NCBI GenBank assembly: GCA_028532985.1
Contig: JANCIK010000003.1
Coordinates: 3,978,001-4,042,000, forward strand
Source of the DNA: Stropharia rugosoannulata
Lineage: Eukaryota; Basidiomycota; Agaricomycetes; Agaricales; Strophariaceae
DNA length: 64,000 bases
Direction of reading: 5' to 3'
Position numbers and translations under genes: made by a program. The notes beneath the pieces are model-generated. The model saw only the letters and a program-made list of their open reading frames with translations. It did no database searches and was not told the origin of the DNA. Below, in pieces: positions 25,076-35,581 of this stretch; position 1 is the stretch's first letter, and each line of letters starts with the position of its first letter.

Positions 25076-25780
25076 CTAGCGAGGGTCAGGGGCTTGGGGC
25101 AGGGAAACAGCGAGAGCAGGGAGCAGGGGATCGTTATCGTTCAAAAGTGTGATGTAGCGGAGCTCCTTGTGGACGAGAGAGGTAAGACGAGATTCCAGGT
25201 AAGGGCGAGAAGATTGCAAGAGGTCAAAAGTTGGTTTAAAGTCCTCGAGGACAGAGAGGACGTCTGGGACGCCACCTAGGGCGTCCAGTCGCGTGCGAAG
25301 TTCTGCTATGCGAGATAGAAGAGCAAACTTTTGATACTCGACGAGTTTTGCTGTGTGTTCGGTTATGTCCAGAGGATAGTCACAGTCCACGGGGAAGAAG
25401 AGAATGGGGTCTTCGGGAGAGAGAAGGTCAGGGAGCGAATCAGGCATGTCAGAGCGTGGGGAGACCGGTGATGTAGGCAAAGAGTCCGGAGAGATAGGGG
25501 TGTGAGAATCCAGGGTGGGAGGGGAAAAGGAAGGGCGGGGGAAAAAAGGTGTTTGATGTACCTTTGACCTAATGTCAGGATGAAGATCCCGAGCTGAGAA
25601 GGCAAGGCGAGGGATGAGGGACAACCAAATGTATTGGGGGTGTGGACCGACAAGGTCAAAGGTAAGGTGTACATATGCGTATCTACGGTATATGTACGAT
25701 CTGAGGTGGGCCCAAACAGCGGCATACATGCCCGAATGGGTAATGGGGAAGCCAAAGGGGGAAGTGGGTTGTGCAGTCAT
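25076..25780 (-). CDS. upstream ORF of the gag-only element
   Basis: The open frame of 234 codons starts at an ATG inside the 5' LTR (25780) and runs into the internal region, ending PQAPDPR. Because element RNA starts within the LTR, the true start may be a later Met, for example MPDSLPDLLSPEDP near 25448, giving about 124 residues. The downstream part is acidic and leucine-rich with helical character (LLSRIAELRTRLDALGG). No known retroelement domain was recognised. It lies where some gypsy elements carry a short ORF before gag. It could be a functional leader ORF or simply an open stretch. Confidence 0.45.
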   Translation of the reverse strand: MTAQPTSPFGFPITHSGMYAAVWAHLRSYIYRRYAYVHLTFDLVGPHPQYIWLSLIPRLAFSARDLHPDIRSKVHQTPFFPRPSFSPPTLDSHTPISPDSLPTSPVSPRSDMPDSLPDLLSPEDPILFFPVDCDYPLDITEHTAKLVEYQKFALLSRIAELRTRLDALGGVPDVLSVLEDFKPTFDLLQSSRPYLESRLTSLVHKELRYITLLNDNDPLLPALAVSLPQAPDPR

Positions 25781-25784
25781 GACA
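25573..25784 (-). repeat. 5' LTR of the gag-only element
   Basis: 212 bp, identical to 22890-23101, followed on the right by the CAAGC target duplication. It should hold the promoter for element RNA. Confidence 0.95.
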
Positions 25785-25789
25785 CAAGC

Positions 25790-27930
25790 GCCAAGATATA
25801 ATTGGCGTTCAGTCGGGATCTTCCATTGGCCTGTTCGCTCGTTGATAAAACGACCTAGACAATACTATGGTATAATACCTGCGATGATATGTTCTAATAT
25901 AGCATTATAAATATACGCCTCAGGAGAATGAGAGATAGCTGGACAGGCCAGAAGAGGATAGTATACAAGACTTCGCATGCTTTTACTATATTGAAATAAA
26001 TCAATGCCTATCCACGTAATCATAAAAGTTTGTACTTGCGTTAGCTAGATCCCTGCGAAACGTGCACAGAGTATACCTGGGATGGTCCAGCATACTAGTA
26101 CGCATATTTTATAGATTCGACTTTCAAAGATATGCAGCGCTTTTTATGCTTCAATTTCTGTCCATTCAGTTTTCACTACTATAGACGTAGTGCGTATTAG
26201 TTCAGCACACTAGGCATATCTAGGGTATTTATTGTGCTCGAAGATGTGGTCTCGGCGAGTGCTTTTCGCACCAATTTTAGTATGCATACATTAGGTGCTA
26301 TATCACCACAGTCAAATAAAACAGATAGGGTTAGAGCTAGTGTATCTGAGCGCGTGCTTGTGGCATTAAGCCCCTTTGTGGCACGATTTGCAGTGCATAC
26401 TGAGATTTAGTATGTCTGCTTTTAGGCGGATAAACATCATACAGACCTTGGGTAGACTATTTACGGTATTAATATGTAATTTAAAACGAGGCTTCATGAT
26501 ACAGACCTGATGTGCGTTGGAAAATGTAGTAGTGTGAACGTCGCTCCCGTATCCATATCACGTTCTTGCGCGACATTGACAAAGGTGATATTTTTTAACC
26601 TGCAGAATATTCTTAAGAAGCATCCTATGCTTGGGTGTTAAATCTGGGAACCGCTCTAGCTTCAGGAGCTAGCGATAGCCAGCTTTCAAGGGATGAAAAA
26701 TGAGCATGGGATGCACAAGGCGCCGTACCAAGCAATTTGAGCTGGATCTTGGGCTTGCTTGCTTTCGCGCATTGTTCTACGGCACAGGAAGTACTCTGGC
26801 CGTAGCACGATAAGACTGTTCGAAGCTCATACAAGGTTGGGTCTCTCGGTACAGTCCCAGTGTCACAAGGACAGATGCTGTGGATACAACACGGGAGATA
26901 CATTGCTAAAGACACAAAGCTTAGTCTACCAGTGACCACTGGAATGACCTGCATCATTATGCGTCTGAGGCTAGGTGTTTCCCCAACGATGCATCCGCGC
27001 AAGCCGCCTCTTTTTGCCAAATGAGCCGGCGATAAACAAATTTGAAGTCGGCGAGAGAAGTGGCAGGAAAAAATGTAGGTGGTATGAGATCCATTCAGAT
27101 CAGCCCAAGAGGGCTATGGATATAATGTAACCAGTGTAGACAATCCCCTCTTTACTGGATTTTCGAGACTAGTAAGTGAGGCACTAAAGAGAGACGACGA
27201 TTTGTCTCCGGCATTCACCCGAGTTCGGCCTGAGGGGAGGAGGCATTGAAGGGCGAAGAGAGGGGAGAAAGGTCACGATAGAGTGGAATGAGTTGGCAGG
27301 ACATGAATTTGCTTCAAGAGTGAGTCATCCTTGGCTAGTGACTCGTCGTCCAAGGAAAGGTAAATAATAATTGTGTTGACGAGCTTTAGGGAGAGCAGAT
27401 GGGACAAAAGGAATAAAATATAAGCAGACCTAGCAAACGCTTGGGCGAGGCATACTGAGAGGAAGCGTAGAATCTGGACGAAGATGGCAAGAAGGAGCAA
27501 CTTGAAAAACTGCCAGTCACAGCGGGGTTGCAGCGGGGTTCGAAAAGAAGCACAACGCACTTTCAATCTCCGCTCAAAGCTTTGATCAGCGTCCGCGTCA
27601 TTTGCATGTTCAAGCTCACTGGCAAGTTGTGTCCGTGTTCAAACGTTCACACGTTCAAAGGTCAATCTTGTCTCAATATGCTACACTGTCCCTTGACTTG
27701 CGTCACTGTGTTGGCTGACCGGAACATCGCGAATGAATAAGTAATTCAAAATTGTGCAAACTTTTAGTTCCCGTTCATGTCGACTACTGAGTTCAGAAAT
27801 CAGTCTGAAGCGCGTTCAAAGTATCGCGCGGTGTTCAACCGCAGGAGTAGTAACTAACCACAATGTGACATGATCCATGATGTATGTCATGTTCAGCTGG
27901 CCGTGGCTATTGGGACAGATGTAGTAATTA
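25790..27930. other. gene-poor, AT-rich region
   Basis: Short open frames such as 26625-27020 (minus, 131 codons, Cys-containing) show no family resemblance and no splice-supported extension. No RNA gene or clear repeat was seen. Confidence 0.45.
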
Positions 27931-28370
27931 TTAGTACAAGTCGTAACCTGGTGCACCAGGAGACAGCAATGTCATATATTCTCTGCTTATCTTCCGCGCC
28001 TCGGTATCGCATTTATCACCGCTTTTGTCGCACACGGGCTGAATGATGTCCATAACTCTCGGCTCTGTGGCATTTTCCAGGTACGACATAGGGGTATGCA
28101 CCAAGCTAATGGCACGCTTGTTGCAAATGACGCAATTCCACTGTTGCATGTTGAGGAGCTCCCGGCTGTATTTTGTGGCGAGAAAAGAGAGGAAGGCAAT
28201 CTGGTCCTTTTGAGTTGGGCGGGGTACTTGAAGGGGTTCGGGCAAAGAATGATAATACGTTTTGACGATATCGTCTATGTGCACTTCGTAGCAGACTTGT
28301 TTTTTCGACTGATAAATATTGTTAGCAGCCCAGACAAGAAGGACTGGAGGTTTACCAAGGCACATACCAT
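27931..28370 (-). CDS. small Cys-containing protein, paralogue of the 31818-32804 gene
   Basis: The ATG at 28370-28368 is immediately followed by a 59-nt intron (28367-28309; GTATGT donor, CTAAC branch site, ATCAG acceptor). Exon 2 (28308-27931) begins SKKQVCYEVHIDDIVKTYY, giving 126 residues. The C-terminal half reads WNCVICNKRAISLVHTP, then VMDIIQPVCD, closely matching WVCWNCPARAVSLVHTP and VVDFAQPVCV in the gene at 31818-32804. The spaced cysteines suggest a zinc site, but this is not a standard named finger. Compared with its paralogue it lacks the TPR-like N-terminus. The function is unknown. Confidence 0.72.
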
Positions 28371-30048
28371 ATTGGTTGAGTTGGGTGCGAGAAGAAGATT
28401 GGTTATCCCTGAGACAAATGCGATTCGCTTATAAAGTAGAATGGACTCCTGAGCCTGAGACCTGCTGACTTGGACAACTCTTGACCTTATTGATCGAGAC
28501 TGAGGACACCCCATGAAATGGAGATCAACCATCATGCATCATGCATCATGGCCACAATGTCATTTTTCTTACAAAACTCACTGGTAACGAAAAGGTCGCC
28601 ATTCCGTCGCCTCAAACCGTACTGAAAGTGGTGCAGTTACAATAACTTCAAACGAGCAGTGACCTGTACCCAGAAGTGAGTTATCTTATCTTATCTTGTC
28701 AAGAGATTTATTGGTATCGTTACACTGTTTCCAATTTAAGAGGACTTCAGACCTGGTGGGACCTTAGCTTTCGGCACGGTGATGTGAAACTGCTTATTAA
28801 AAAGACAATTTGGAGTTTCTCAGTGCCAGATGCTAGCAGAACGAGTAATTCAGAATTTTACTAGGTGTATATGTCTTCTCACTTCTGCTTCCTCAGGAAA
28901 TCCGCTTTAAATGGCAGCATAATCACCGACTGACTGCCAGAAAATATGAACATCACAATGCAGGCGCCTAGTCCTACTACTACGTGGCACGGCTAACTGC
29001 AGGCACGACCGACGGCTGTCTAAAGCTTTGAGCGGCAGGCGTTATTTGTTCCACCTGAGGACTGGAAACATGTCTCAGCACCCCCTGATCTAAACTTACA
29101 AAAGCTTACAGAGCTGGTTATATCCCGCTGTTAATATGATAATATACGCAGTGTTCACTGTTTCTCAGCTTGCGAAATAACATTTACTCCTTTCTTGAAG
29201 CTTTGGCAACACTTTTATTTTTAGATTTCTACTCTGCTTACCTGATCTTCTGTCATATTTCTTGTCGGCAGATCGCGAGGATTGTGAGAACAAATTGCGT
29301 TGTTCCAGTCGGACTATGTATGTACAAAAGACTGAAACGGTACGTGCGTCAGCCAATTCATCAACGTTTTAAAGCTTTTATGGCACAAAAAGGTGTACAG
29401 GACGGCGTTCCCTGAGCTGAATCATCAGTTATGATACTGTGCTCGCAGTTATGGGCTCCGAAACCTTGCTTCGGATACAGGGTAAACCTTGTGCTGCCGC
29501 TCCGTAAACGTATGCGGTGGGGTCTTTCTATTTTGAGAACAAAGCGATCAGCGACGCGAGCTGCGCGCCATGGCGTACCGAAAGAAGGAACATGTTGTAC
29601 AACGCAGTATCATCCACCGAAGCTTTGCACGAGGCAAAATAAAGGCGCGGGTTACCATCGATCGTCGCGTAACTCGAAAACGTACTCTCTTTCATACGTT
29701 TTTTTTTTGTATGTCACCAAACATCTTTCAGACATCTTTCAGTGGAGCAGCAAATAAACGCCCATCTACCTTGTCAGGTCCAATCGTTCAAGCTGAGCTG
29801 AAACAATCACAATAGCGTAAAAGTCTGATCCTGCGGCCATGTTTTGGCTAGAGAGAGTTTTCCTATATAAAGAAGACGCCAATTTTGCGAATGCATCCGT
29901 GCTCTAGACTAGTTTATTGAGGGGTAAGAAGAAGTCCATTAAAAAAGAGACATATACTGATACGCCGCTATTTTTCCCTTTAGGCCCGCAGTTTCAGCAG
30001 CAGAAATCTGTCAATTTTCGTTGATCCAGTTGATTCCCAGCAACCTAG
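28371..30048. other. intergenic
   Basis: No gene or RNA recognised. Scattered short open frames lack family resemblance. Confidence 0.5.
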
Positions 30049-31407
30049 ATGGAGGTCATTCCACAAGAGCTTCTTTTGCATATCTTCAACGCTGTAAAAC
30101 GCGACTCTACTGCAAATCCTACAGTAATTCTGACATTAAGTCATGTTTGTTCTCGTTGGCACAAACTTGCTTTGTCTTCCGGTCAGCTGTGGACACGGAT
30201 AGTCCTCACCCATCCTATATTTTCCGGATACCTATTCTACGTCGCGCTTTGCCTGGAACGATCGCTCCATCACCCTCTCGATATTCTACTCGACTTTCGG
30301 GATCCCTCATGGAATTGGGATGAAGACAAACATTCATTTACCAGTGAAGACATGGGACCTATAGTGCGTTTATTCTTAGCCCATGTCACGCGCTGGCGAA
30401 GTGTCGAGCTGTTGTCGGATACTTGGTCACCCATCTTCACTTTCCTGTGGCTCACGCGAAGTGTTAAACATGCCCCGCATCTCCGAATAATCTCTCTCAC
30501 GCGGTGCAACCTATACTACGCTGCACGAGGCAACACCTTTCAGCCAGAATCACTCCGAGAACCAATGCCGCTCTTCGGCGGACTTTCTTTATCCAGCCTT
30601 TCATCAGTCTCCTTAACCGGAACACATATCGACTGGAATACACCCTTATCATCAAGCCTCTCCGAATTAGAGCTGAAGTTTCTAGCACATGATGTCATGC
30701 CCACACTATCCCAGTTCCAGGCAATATGCCTCGCGTCGCCATCGCTGTCTCGCTTAGCCCTTTCTGGATGGGGGCCAAATTTGGACGTTGGAAGACCGCT
30801 CGGCAAAGCCCAAGTTCATCTTAAATACCTTGAACGATTTTCTTTCGGATTCTGCGACATTCCATATTCCCTTCAGCTGTTATCTTTACTTGACTTTCCA
30901 TCACTTGTTGAACTCGTGTTGGAAGATGTATCAAGGGTCGTTAGCCCGGGTGACTGTCCAGACGCAACTCCCCTTATCGAGTGGCTCTGCACACAACAGC
31001 CTGGAAGCTGTATGCCACTTCATCAGCTTCGCAAGTTAGAAATGCACCATGTACAATGCAGCACATTTGCCTTCAAGCAAATGCTGGGACATATGGCGGG
31101 TTTGACAAGCATGGGGCTTACCTGCGTCGCGCATGAACTGCTTTCCGTATTGACATGGCGCGATGATCTAGAACGCTTATGCCCGCACCTTGTAGAGCTG
31201 TACTGTCAAGATATGGATCCCGATATTCTTCTCACCGTGGTTTCCTCGCGCAGGTTGACAATGGGTGTTCTTTCCCCGTTCAGGAAGGCCGTGCTGGAAT
31301 GCGTTAGACAAACATCGCCTTCCCCGGACTCGATAGTGTACATGCGCCTTGTAGGTTTGGGGGTAACGATTCAAGGAGAAAATTGCGGCGAGATGCCTAA
31401 CCAATAA
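30049..31407 (+). CDS. F-box protein, single exon
   Basis: One uninterrupted frame of 452 residues from ATG 30049. The F-box lies at about residues 3-50 (VIPQELLLHIFNAV, then LSHVCSRWHKLALSSGQLW), the exact pattern of Agaricomycete F-box proteins in which the trailing SRWR-like and LW motifs are conserved. The rest is leucine-rich with irregular LRR-like segments (LSSLSSVSLTGTHIDWN, FPSLVELVLEDVSRVV). By family it docks on Skp1 in an SCF ubiquitin ligase and recruits a substrate through the LRR region. The substrate is unknown. It has no intron, unlike the F-box-like gene at 1578. Confidence 0.88.
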   Translation: MEVIPQELLLHIFNAVKRDSTANPTVILTLSHVCSRWHKLALSSGQLWTRIVLTHPIFSGYLFYVALCLERSLHHPLDILLDFRDPSWNWDEDKHSFTSEDMGPIVRLFLAHVTRWRSVELLSDTWSPIFTFLWLTRSVKHAPHLRIISLTRCNLYYAARGNTFQPESLREPMPLFGGLSLSSLSSVSLTGTHIDWNTPLSSSLSELELKFLAHDVMPTLSQFQAICLASPSLSRLALSGWGPNLDVGRPLGKAQVHLKYLERFSFGFCDIPYSLQLLSLLDFPSLVELVLEDVSRVVSPGDCPDATPLIEWLCTQQPGSCMPLHQLRKLEMHHVQCSTFAFKQMLGHMAGLTSMGLTCVAHELLSVLTWRDDLERLCPHLVELYCQDMDPDILLTVVSSRRLTMGVLSPFRKAVLECVRQTSPSPDSIVYMRLVGLGVTIQGENCGEMPNQ

Positions 31408-31817
31408 ATCGGCTTTTATGGTTGTTTCTTGTATAGGTCAGCTGCAAGGTTTACCTTCAACTATGTTTTGCTACGAAATGGTCGTGATAAATATATGTTA
31501 TTTATGTGATTGGCGTGTTACACGGCTAATAAAAGGCTGAATGGTAGAATGAAGTAGAAAGTTATAGAACTGATTCAATGAGGTAGTAAGACGTCGCTTA
31601 TCTCGGACCTAAGTGGGGACTCCTGCATTTGTTAGAGGTTCAACGATGTATATGCGATCCTATCCCCGTGAAGTCGGCCCGAAAAGGAGGCCTGTTACCA
31701 TCATCTAGTAAATCCTTCTTAATGTCTCACTGCCTTTCAGACACTTCCACTACGACCTCAGCCGGCTCAATCGCATACCGCGTTCTCCGATGTCAGCCAT
31801 GCTACAGGAAGATTACA
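31408..31817. other. intergenic
   Basis: Short spacer. The open frame of the next gene extends back to 31629 without a stop, so an earlier start (ATG 31722) is possible. Confidence 0.5.
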
Positions 31818-32804
31818 ATGGTGCCGCAGGCTAGTAGCGTTATCCAGCCGCTCGCATTGTACTCAATTTACAACCGTTTTGTCGGAGTAGATCACGTCTT
31901 GCGGATGAAGGCGACCGCGAATCAGCTCTACTCGTCGAGGGATTACTTTGGTGCCGCTTCGATCTATAGCAGCATACTGAATCAGTTCAAACAGGCCATT
32001 TCTCCTGTAATTATCAGAACTGTGCAGTGCAACCGCGCCGCTTGTTTGATTGAACTCGGTGAGCTCATCTAATCAACCTCCGCCTATCCTTGGCCTACTC
32101 TCAATCACATACACGAAGGACGTTACCAGGATGCCATCCCAGACCTCTTGCAGGTCATCCAGGTCACCATCAATACGTATGATGGCATCGCGGTCACTTC
32201 GAAAGCCCACTTTCGACTCGCTCGCGCCTATTGCGAACTTGGGAGGTACGGAGATGCGATGCAGGAAATGGAGAGATACCGTGAACTTATCGGCGGTCAG
32301 CCCCAGACAGCAGAGACAGCGCTCTACACCAAGATACTGCGTGGTATCATAGGCAGCCAGCAGCCCCCCGACCACTGTGCTCCCCAGGCACCCCTCCCTG
32401 ACCATCATCAGAATCCGCCACCCAGGAACAACAACGGCATGCACCAGCTGCGCTACGAGATCCGAGTCTACAACATACCTGGGCCCATCGTGCGCTACGA
32501 CGCCGTCCCCGCCGCGTTGTGCACCGCCGAGCCGCCGGAGATGCCCACCCGCGTGTTCCTTGCGAACCTCGTGCGGAAGCACCACGAAGCGCTCATGGCA
32601 CTGCGCCCCTGGGTATGCTGGAACTGCCCGGCGCGCGCGGTGAGCCTCGTGCACACCCCAGCATCGTACATCCACCTCGCCGAGCCGCAGGTCGTCGACT
32701 TTGCGCAGCCAGTGTGTGTCAACGGAGGGGAGTGTGAGCGTGCCGCCCGGGAGATGATGGACAGGGAGATGCGTCGCGTTGCCGCCGCGGCGCAGGCCAA
32801 ATGA
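31818..32804 (+). CDS. TPR-like protein with C-terminal Cys motif
   Basis: Exons 31818-32058 and 32119-32804 join in phase (LIEL-G-RYQDAIPDLL) to 308 residues. The N-terminal 130 residues contain TPR-like helix pairs (KATANQLYSSRDYFGAASIY, VQCNRAACLIELG, KAHFRLARAYCELGRYGDAM). A linker rich in Pro, Gln and Asn follows. The C-terminal domain carries WVCWNCPARAVSLVHTPASY and later VVDFAQPVCVNGGEC and is shared with the gene at 27931-28370. TPRs mediate protein-protein contacts, and the Cys cluster may bind zinc. The 3' half is strikingly GC-rich relative to the 5' half and flanks. I chose ATG 31818 because the sequence before it looks non-coding; ATG 31722 is the alternative. Confidence 0.75.
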
Positions 32805-35581
32805 GTCCAACGCGGACCCTTTCCGTCAACAACAACATGAAGACCTCAAGACATACAAGATCATATTAAGAAATCAAGAAAACAAGAAATAAACAACCCC
32901 TTGCTTCGATAAGCGCCATATAATAAGCAAGGTGAAATAAACTTCAACATGACTATGATCATTCACTCTTTCTTTTCTATGCCAGGTTTACTGACTCTGA
33001 CTGAACGTATGTACTTGGATTGTACGTACCATATGTGGCCGGAATATCCCTGGGATCCCTTTGTATTGCACGCAATCCGTGCCTCATTGTCAACTGATTA
33101 AACCGTGGTATTTGTGGCTTCCGTTTCTTTCCCCTTTTCTTCATTTATTCTTCGGCTTCCTGGGGCATGCATGCCAGGTAAGCCATGGGCGGAATATCGA
33201 CAAGTTCCTCAACTCCCCGTCTTGCTATTTAATCACCAGTGAGAATTATGCGCTAAAACGGTGAGAATTTTGTTTATCTGGCATGCCTTCTACATACTGT
33301 CCAACAGCAAGCCCTGGCCCTAGATTGTTGAGATGCACCCAATAAGTGGATCTGTGTTGTGAGGTGCTGGTTCACTGCGGTCTTAATATTGCGGCTCCGG
33401 TGCTAGGCGGAGGGTGCCCCTTCCACAGGCGTCAGAAGGTACATAATGTGCCTACGGCATCCTCAATCTCATGTATGGCCTCGTCGATTAGCTCCCCGGA
33501 GCTCACCGTTATCCACGAAGCCCATACGTCTTAGTAGTCTTCCAGCTCATCAACACCGCACCATCCCAGAGTATTGCAGCATCCCCCACTCCATGCCATC
33601 AATCCCCGGCGGTCTCCCATTGACTTCGGAGGCGCGGCTGCCACCCCCGGCCTGTTATTGCCACCTCTCGTACACGCTCTTTCGCAAGTGGTGATGCCAG
33701 GATAATCATAGCCCCGTCTCCGCCTTCTCGTTCTCTTTTGTCATGGGGTACGGCGCACCTGCCAAGGTTTTGGGCCAAAGAGTGAGCGAAATCATTCGTA
33801 TTTTGGCTCCCTATGTTCGACGTTCTAGTTCTCGTATATCCTTTGGGATGACCGTGGCGCCTCGCCCGAAGTGGGGTGCACGTGCACCTTTGACCAGCTC
33901 ACAGCGCTCCCAGACAGTCTCAGGCGCAGTGCCTTCTTGATTCCTTTGTCGCTGATAGCAGGGCCCTGCAGGGGACGCTGGGAGGGAGTGGAGCCAGACA
34001 GTTATGGGACGTGGAGCAGCCGCCAACGCTATGACGAAGAACTTTGGGGGGAGAAGATCCGTTGTGGGGAAACGTCGCTATTGGAGCCCTTGACAGGTTG
34101 GGGGATCGTGAATTTGAGCCGGATTCTGCGCAAAGTCTACCCCGTTTCACTCCTAGGGCTACGACTTTCTGGGATGTGCCACGATTCGGTTCAAATGATG
34201 AGGCGAGATCCAGATAGATGGTGGGGGAGCGGCGGGGAGCGGATTTCCAGGTGTGCGAGTACGGGGATCGCGGGTGCTGATGGTCTACTTAGAAGCGCCT
34301 TTGAGCAGTTCCAGGTGGGAGAGATGTTGCGTGGTTCATATGGACTCGATCAGGAAATTCAGTGGGATCAAGGTATGTCGTTGTAAAACTCGCCTTCAGA
34401 ACGTCGCGGACTTGTGAGGGGCATTGCCCCGAATTTGAACCGTGAAATGCGCTGCGGGAGGCAGACGTTATCTGCGGCATATTTCACCGAGATTACAAGC
34501 CGCCGGGAGTGATATGCACCTTTTGAGGGTTTTGAGGGAGGGCCATGCCTATCGCTATCGCGTCTAGTCACTCGCGGTGTCATATTCTCCCTGGGTACGT
34601 GTTTGATTTATCACTAGTTATACTACATGACAGAGTTACAGTCCTTTGCATTCTGAGGACCAAGGGGCGCTAGTCGTGCACGCTTTCTATTCATTTGAAT
34701 CCGAATACGCGGCGATCTCGGGGACTCAATTAGCTAATTGTTGACGAGTTTTGTGAGTTCATCCATGTTATTAAGCTTGTTTGCTACGCCGATTGCTCTC
34801 CGTAATAGGTTTTTTTAATTGAACGATGTCTATCCCCGCCGTAACACCAGCTATCGTGGCCAGCATTCAGATAAATTTTAGCTTTGTGAGTGCGAGAGCA
34901 TCCGAAAATAACGTCCTCAAATTGCGAAGGTACGTACTCTATTTTGGCCCTCCACGTTCCGAAGGTCACTCAGCGGACTAGGATGCAGTATTTGAAATAG
35001 GTGTCTGACGAAATGAAAGGCTTCTGTTCTTCGAGTTACGGAGTAGATATAGATGCGGTACCATCGGCATACACTATGTATTCGAACGGGAGGTAATAGC
35101 GCCTTGACTAACGCTCACGTATGATATTCATTCATTAACACAGGGAAAGGACGATCAGAGAAAGGCGAAATTCGGACGTATTGGATCTTCCCTGCCCCTT
35201 CATAAACTGCTGCATAATGTTCAGTTGCATGGACGCAGAAACTGAGGTACGTAACTTGCTCAACGTTTTTTTTTCAAACCAAGATCTCGTGGGTAATTCG
35301 TTATTGTGATGGTTGTATGTTGTGAAAGGTGTGTATCTATAGTGTACTCGTATACAGAAATATTAATCATCTTCAACGCAGAAGCTTGTATTTATAAATA
35401 GATCATGTCCAAGAACAATGGAATAATAGATATAATATCCGAAGCCAGTGTCGTGCGGAGAACGTCTGGCAGTGACAACATTAAATGAAATACTAGAAGG
35501 CGATCGAAACAAGAATAAGGCTACCAGAGGCATTATAAATACATGGCACATCTATCAAAGTTATGAATTATTCATGGTACA
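32805..35581. other. gene-poor region
   Basis: An open frame at 33871-34386 (plus, 171 codons) and several shorter ones have no recognisable domains. The somewhat higher GC content and scattered open frames around 33.4-34.6 kb could be a decayed gene or transposon, but nothing identifies it. Confidence 0.4.

Larger units (their letters stand above)
22890..25784 (-). mobile_element. gag-only (non-autonomous) LTR retrotransposon, complete
   Basis: Two 212-bp LTRs (22890-23101 and 25573-25784) read identically throughout and begin TGTCA and end TGACA. The element is flanked by a 5-bp target duplication CAAGC (22885-22889 and 25785-25789). The minus strand is coding: the 5' LTR is the right copy. 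A polypurine tract (AGGAGGGGGTGA on the minus strand, about 23102-23113) abuts the 3' LTR. Internally there are an upstream ORF and a gag ORF with a CCHC knuckle, and no protease, reverse transcriptase, RNase H or integrase. It must therefore use replication proteins from another element. Identical LTRs indicate a recent insertion. Confidence 0.95.

Noticed and set aside
26625..27020. 131-codon Cys-containing frame as a possible hydrophobin
   Set aside because: Cysteine spacing does not fit the eight-Cys hydrophobin pattern and there is no signal peptide.
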